Both the position numbers and the translations under genes were made by a program. A stretch of DNA of 6,705 nt from positions 1 through 6,705 of the forward strand of contig CALGSR010000456.1 of assembly GCA_937902115.1 (NCBI GenBank), in the 5' to 3' direction. Source of the stretch: an uncultured Bacillus sp. (GTDB lineage: Bacteria > Bacillota > Bacilli > Bacillales > Cytobacillaceae). A model generated the notes under the pieces. The model did not search any database and was not told the DNA's origin. It saw only the letters and a list, made by a program, of their open reading frames with translations. This document shows, in pieces, positions 5,511 to 6,705 of the stretch (position 1 is its first letter; each line of letters opens with the position of its first letter).

Positions 5511-6170
5511 ATGGCAAATATTTTAGTTGTAGATGATGATAAGGCAATTCTAGATTTGATTGAAAATATCCTTAGTAAAAGTGGTCATTTTGTTAAAAAA
5601 ATAGAGAATCCAGAAAAAGTTTTATCCGAAAATTTCGATTACTATAATCTAATCATTCTGGATATAATGATGCCTGGCATTGATGGGTTTCAATTATGTT
5701 CGCAAATAAGGGCGCAAGTAGATTCTCCTATTTTATTTCTTACAGCAAAAACAGAGGAAGCAGATATTATAAAGGGATTAGGATTAGGTGCAGATGATTA
5801 TTTAACAAAACCTTTTGGAGTTCAAGAACTTCGTGCAAGAGTAGATGCTCATATTAGAAGAGATCGAAGAGAAAAGATGCACTCGGTTAATATAGGCAAT
5901 GTTAGATTTTCAATATCCGGTAAAGAGTGTTTCATACTGGATAATAAGATTCCTCTTACTAAAAGTGAATATGAAATAAGTGAGTATTTAGCCCTTCATC
6001 ATGGTCAGGTCTTTTCAAAGGAGCAAATATTTGAATCTGTTTTTGGGTTTGAAAAGGAAAGCAATTTAAGTGCCATCGTTGAGCATATAAAAAATATTCG
6101 AGCTAAATTCATCCGATTTCGAGAAGAACCAATTAAAACAGTTTGGGGAATAGGGTACAAATGGGATTGA
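5511..6170 (+). CDS. OmpR-family response regulator (SpaR/CprR-like)
   Basis: This 219-aa DNA-binding regulator has a complete receiver domain (about 1-115): acidic pocket Asp8-Asp9-Asp10, phospho-acceptor Asp51 in ILDIMMPGIDG, Thr78 in LTAK, and Lys100 in DYLTKPF. A winged-helix OmpR/PhoB output domain follows (about 125-219) and ends in TVWGIGYKWD, the conserved hairpin wing of the family. It starts 10 nt after the permease stop, with GAGGGG at 5501-5506 overlapping that stop. The last 10 nt overlap the kinase gene. By gene order it is expected to activate the transporter operon on peptide stress, as SpaR and CprR do. The domain call is certain; the peptide-responsive role is inferred from context. 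Confidence 0.93.
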   Translation: MANILVVDDDKAILDLIENILSKSGHFVKKIENPEKVLSENFDYYNLIILDIMMPGIDGFQLCSQIRAQVDSPILFLTAKTEEADIIKGLGLGADDYLTKPFGVQELRARVDAHIRRDRREKMHSVNIGNVRFSISGKECFILDNKIPLTKSEYEISEYLALHHGQVFSKEQIFESVFGFEKESNLSAIVEHIKNIRAKFIRFREEPIKTVWGIGYKWD

Positions 6171-6705
6171 AAAAAAGTAAAAAACTTCGCACGATTTTTA
6201 TTGAGTATGTAGTATCTCTTGGGGCTTTAATTATTTCTTTACTGTTAGCTAATTACTTCATATTTACTTCAGCCTCAATGGTGTATCCAGCCAATTATTC
6301 TGAAAAAGCAATTCAAAAAAATTATAATGAACTAAAGGATTCACCTAAGGTAACAATGGATTTATTAACACCGATGAGTAGTTTTGGTGTTTATGCAAAA
6401 GATGGGAACTTCTTATATGGAAATTTTTCTTCCGAGATTATAGAAATAAATTGGGATATCTATCGTAACGGGGATAATTCAGCAGGTCTATCAAATTATA
6501 TTATTTGTATTGAGAGAGAAAAGGATATATTGATCATTAACTATCCATTAACGATGCAATTTAAAAATGACATGTTAAGAAAAGTTTTACCTAATGCAGA
6601 ATTGGTTGTTGTATTTTTATTTTTCCTGCAACTTATTACAATCATTGTCTTGTGGTCTAATCGATTTGCTAAAAGGGTTAATCGTGAATTACAATCCCTC
6701 CTCGT
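6161..6705 (+). CDS. Sensor histidine kinase, SpaK-like (3' end cut by window)
   Basis: The first 181 codons are present and the frame runs open to the window end. The ATG at 6161 overlaps the regulator gene by 10 nt, with AGGG at 6152-6155 upstream; an in-frame TTG at 6167 is a less likely start. The N-terminus is basic (MGLKKSKKLR), followed by TM1 (about 12-36), an extracytoplasmic segment of roughly 110 residues, and TM2 (about 146-166) ending in LWSNRFAKRVNRELQSLL, the start of the cytoplasmic linker. This two-helix layout with a medium extracellular domain matches the lantibiotic-sensing NisK/SpaK and CprK group. It differs from the BceS type, which almost lacks an extracellular domain. 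The HisKA and ATPase domains lie beyond the window, so the kinase call rests on topology and position. Confidence 0.8.
   Translation, partial: MGLKKSKKLRTIFIEYVVSLGALIISLLLANYFIFTSASMVYPANYSEKAIQKNYNELKDSPKVTMDLLTPMSSFGVYAKDGNFLYGNFSSEIIEINWDIYRNGDNSAGLSNYIICIEREKDILIINYPLTMQFKNDMLRKVLPNAELVVVFLFFLQLITIIVLWSNRFAKRVNRELQSLL

Noticed and set aside
1..6705. CRISPR array, tRNA or rRNA genes
   Set aside because: No regularly spaced direct repeats, no cloverleaf-like segments with a TTCGA-type T-loop and CCA end, and no rRNA-like sequence were noticed on either strand.

Overview
The window looks like a chromosomal accessory stretch of a low-GC Gram-positive bacterium, most likely Bacillales. The evidence is the strong purine-rich Shine-Dalgarno sites (AAGGAGGTGA, AGGAGG, GAGGGGG), a Geobacillus/Bacillus-style TnpB, and a lantibiotic-immunity-type ABC transporter linked to a SpaR/SpaK-type two-component system. 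The genus cannot be fixed from the sequence alone.

Region 1 (1-1749) is a tnpB-only element of the IS200/IS605 superfamily (IS1341-type; no tnpA is seen). The 447-aa TnpB lacks the usual RuvC-II glutamate and the four-cysteine zinc finger, but carries a QEESYTSK motif that may supply a relocated glutamate. About 315 nt of non-coding DNA follow its stop. This segment folds into nested helices and ends in a GC-rich terminal hairpin, so it is a good candidate for the omega (re)RNA scaffold. The guide would begin near 1750.

Region 2 (about 1750-2231) has no supported gene. It holds an imperfect inverted repeat that starts at the right end of the element, a weak hairpin, an AT-rich hairpin, and a clear minus-strand rho-independent terminator at 2012-2049.

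Region 3 (2232-2948, minus strand) is a complete glyoxalase II-type metallo-hydrolase (GloB) with a GTG start and a strong ribosome binding site. Its likely terminator lies about 180 nt downstream.

Region 4 (3031-3250) is a 63-codon ORF. Its C-terminal half resembles the extreme C-terminus of large serine recombinases, so it is probably a remnant of an excised or decayed element. It is followed by a terminator.

Region 5 (3250-6705) is a tightly packed plus-strand operon: LanF-type ATPase, MutE/EpiE-type permease, MutG-type permease, OmpR-type response regulator, and a SpaK-like histidine kinase cut by the window end. It is visibly more AT-rich than gloB. The kinase probably senses a lantibiotic or other cationic peptide, the regulator activates transcription, and the ABC transporter removes the peptide from the membrane. 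No lanthipeptide precursor or modification gene is visible, so the module is either a stand-alone resistance system or the edge of a larger cluster to the right.
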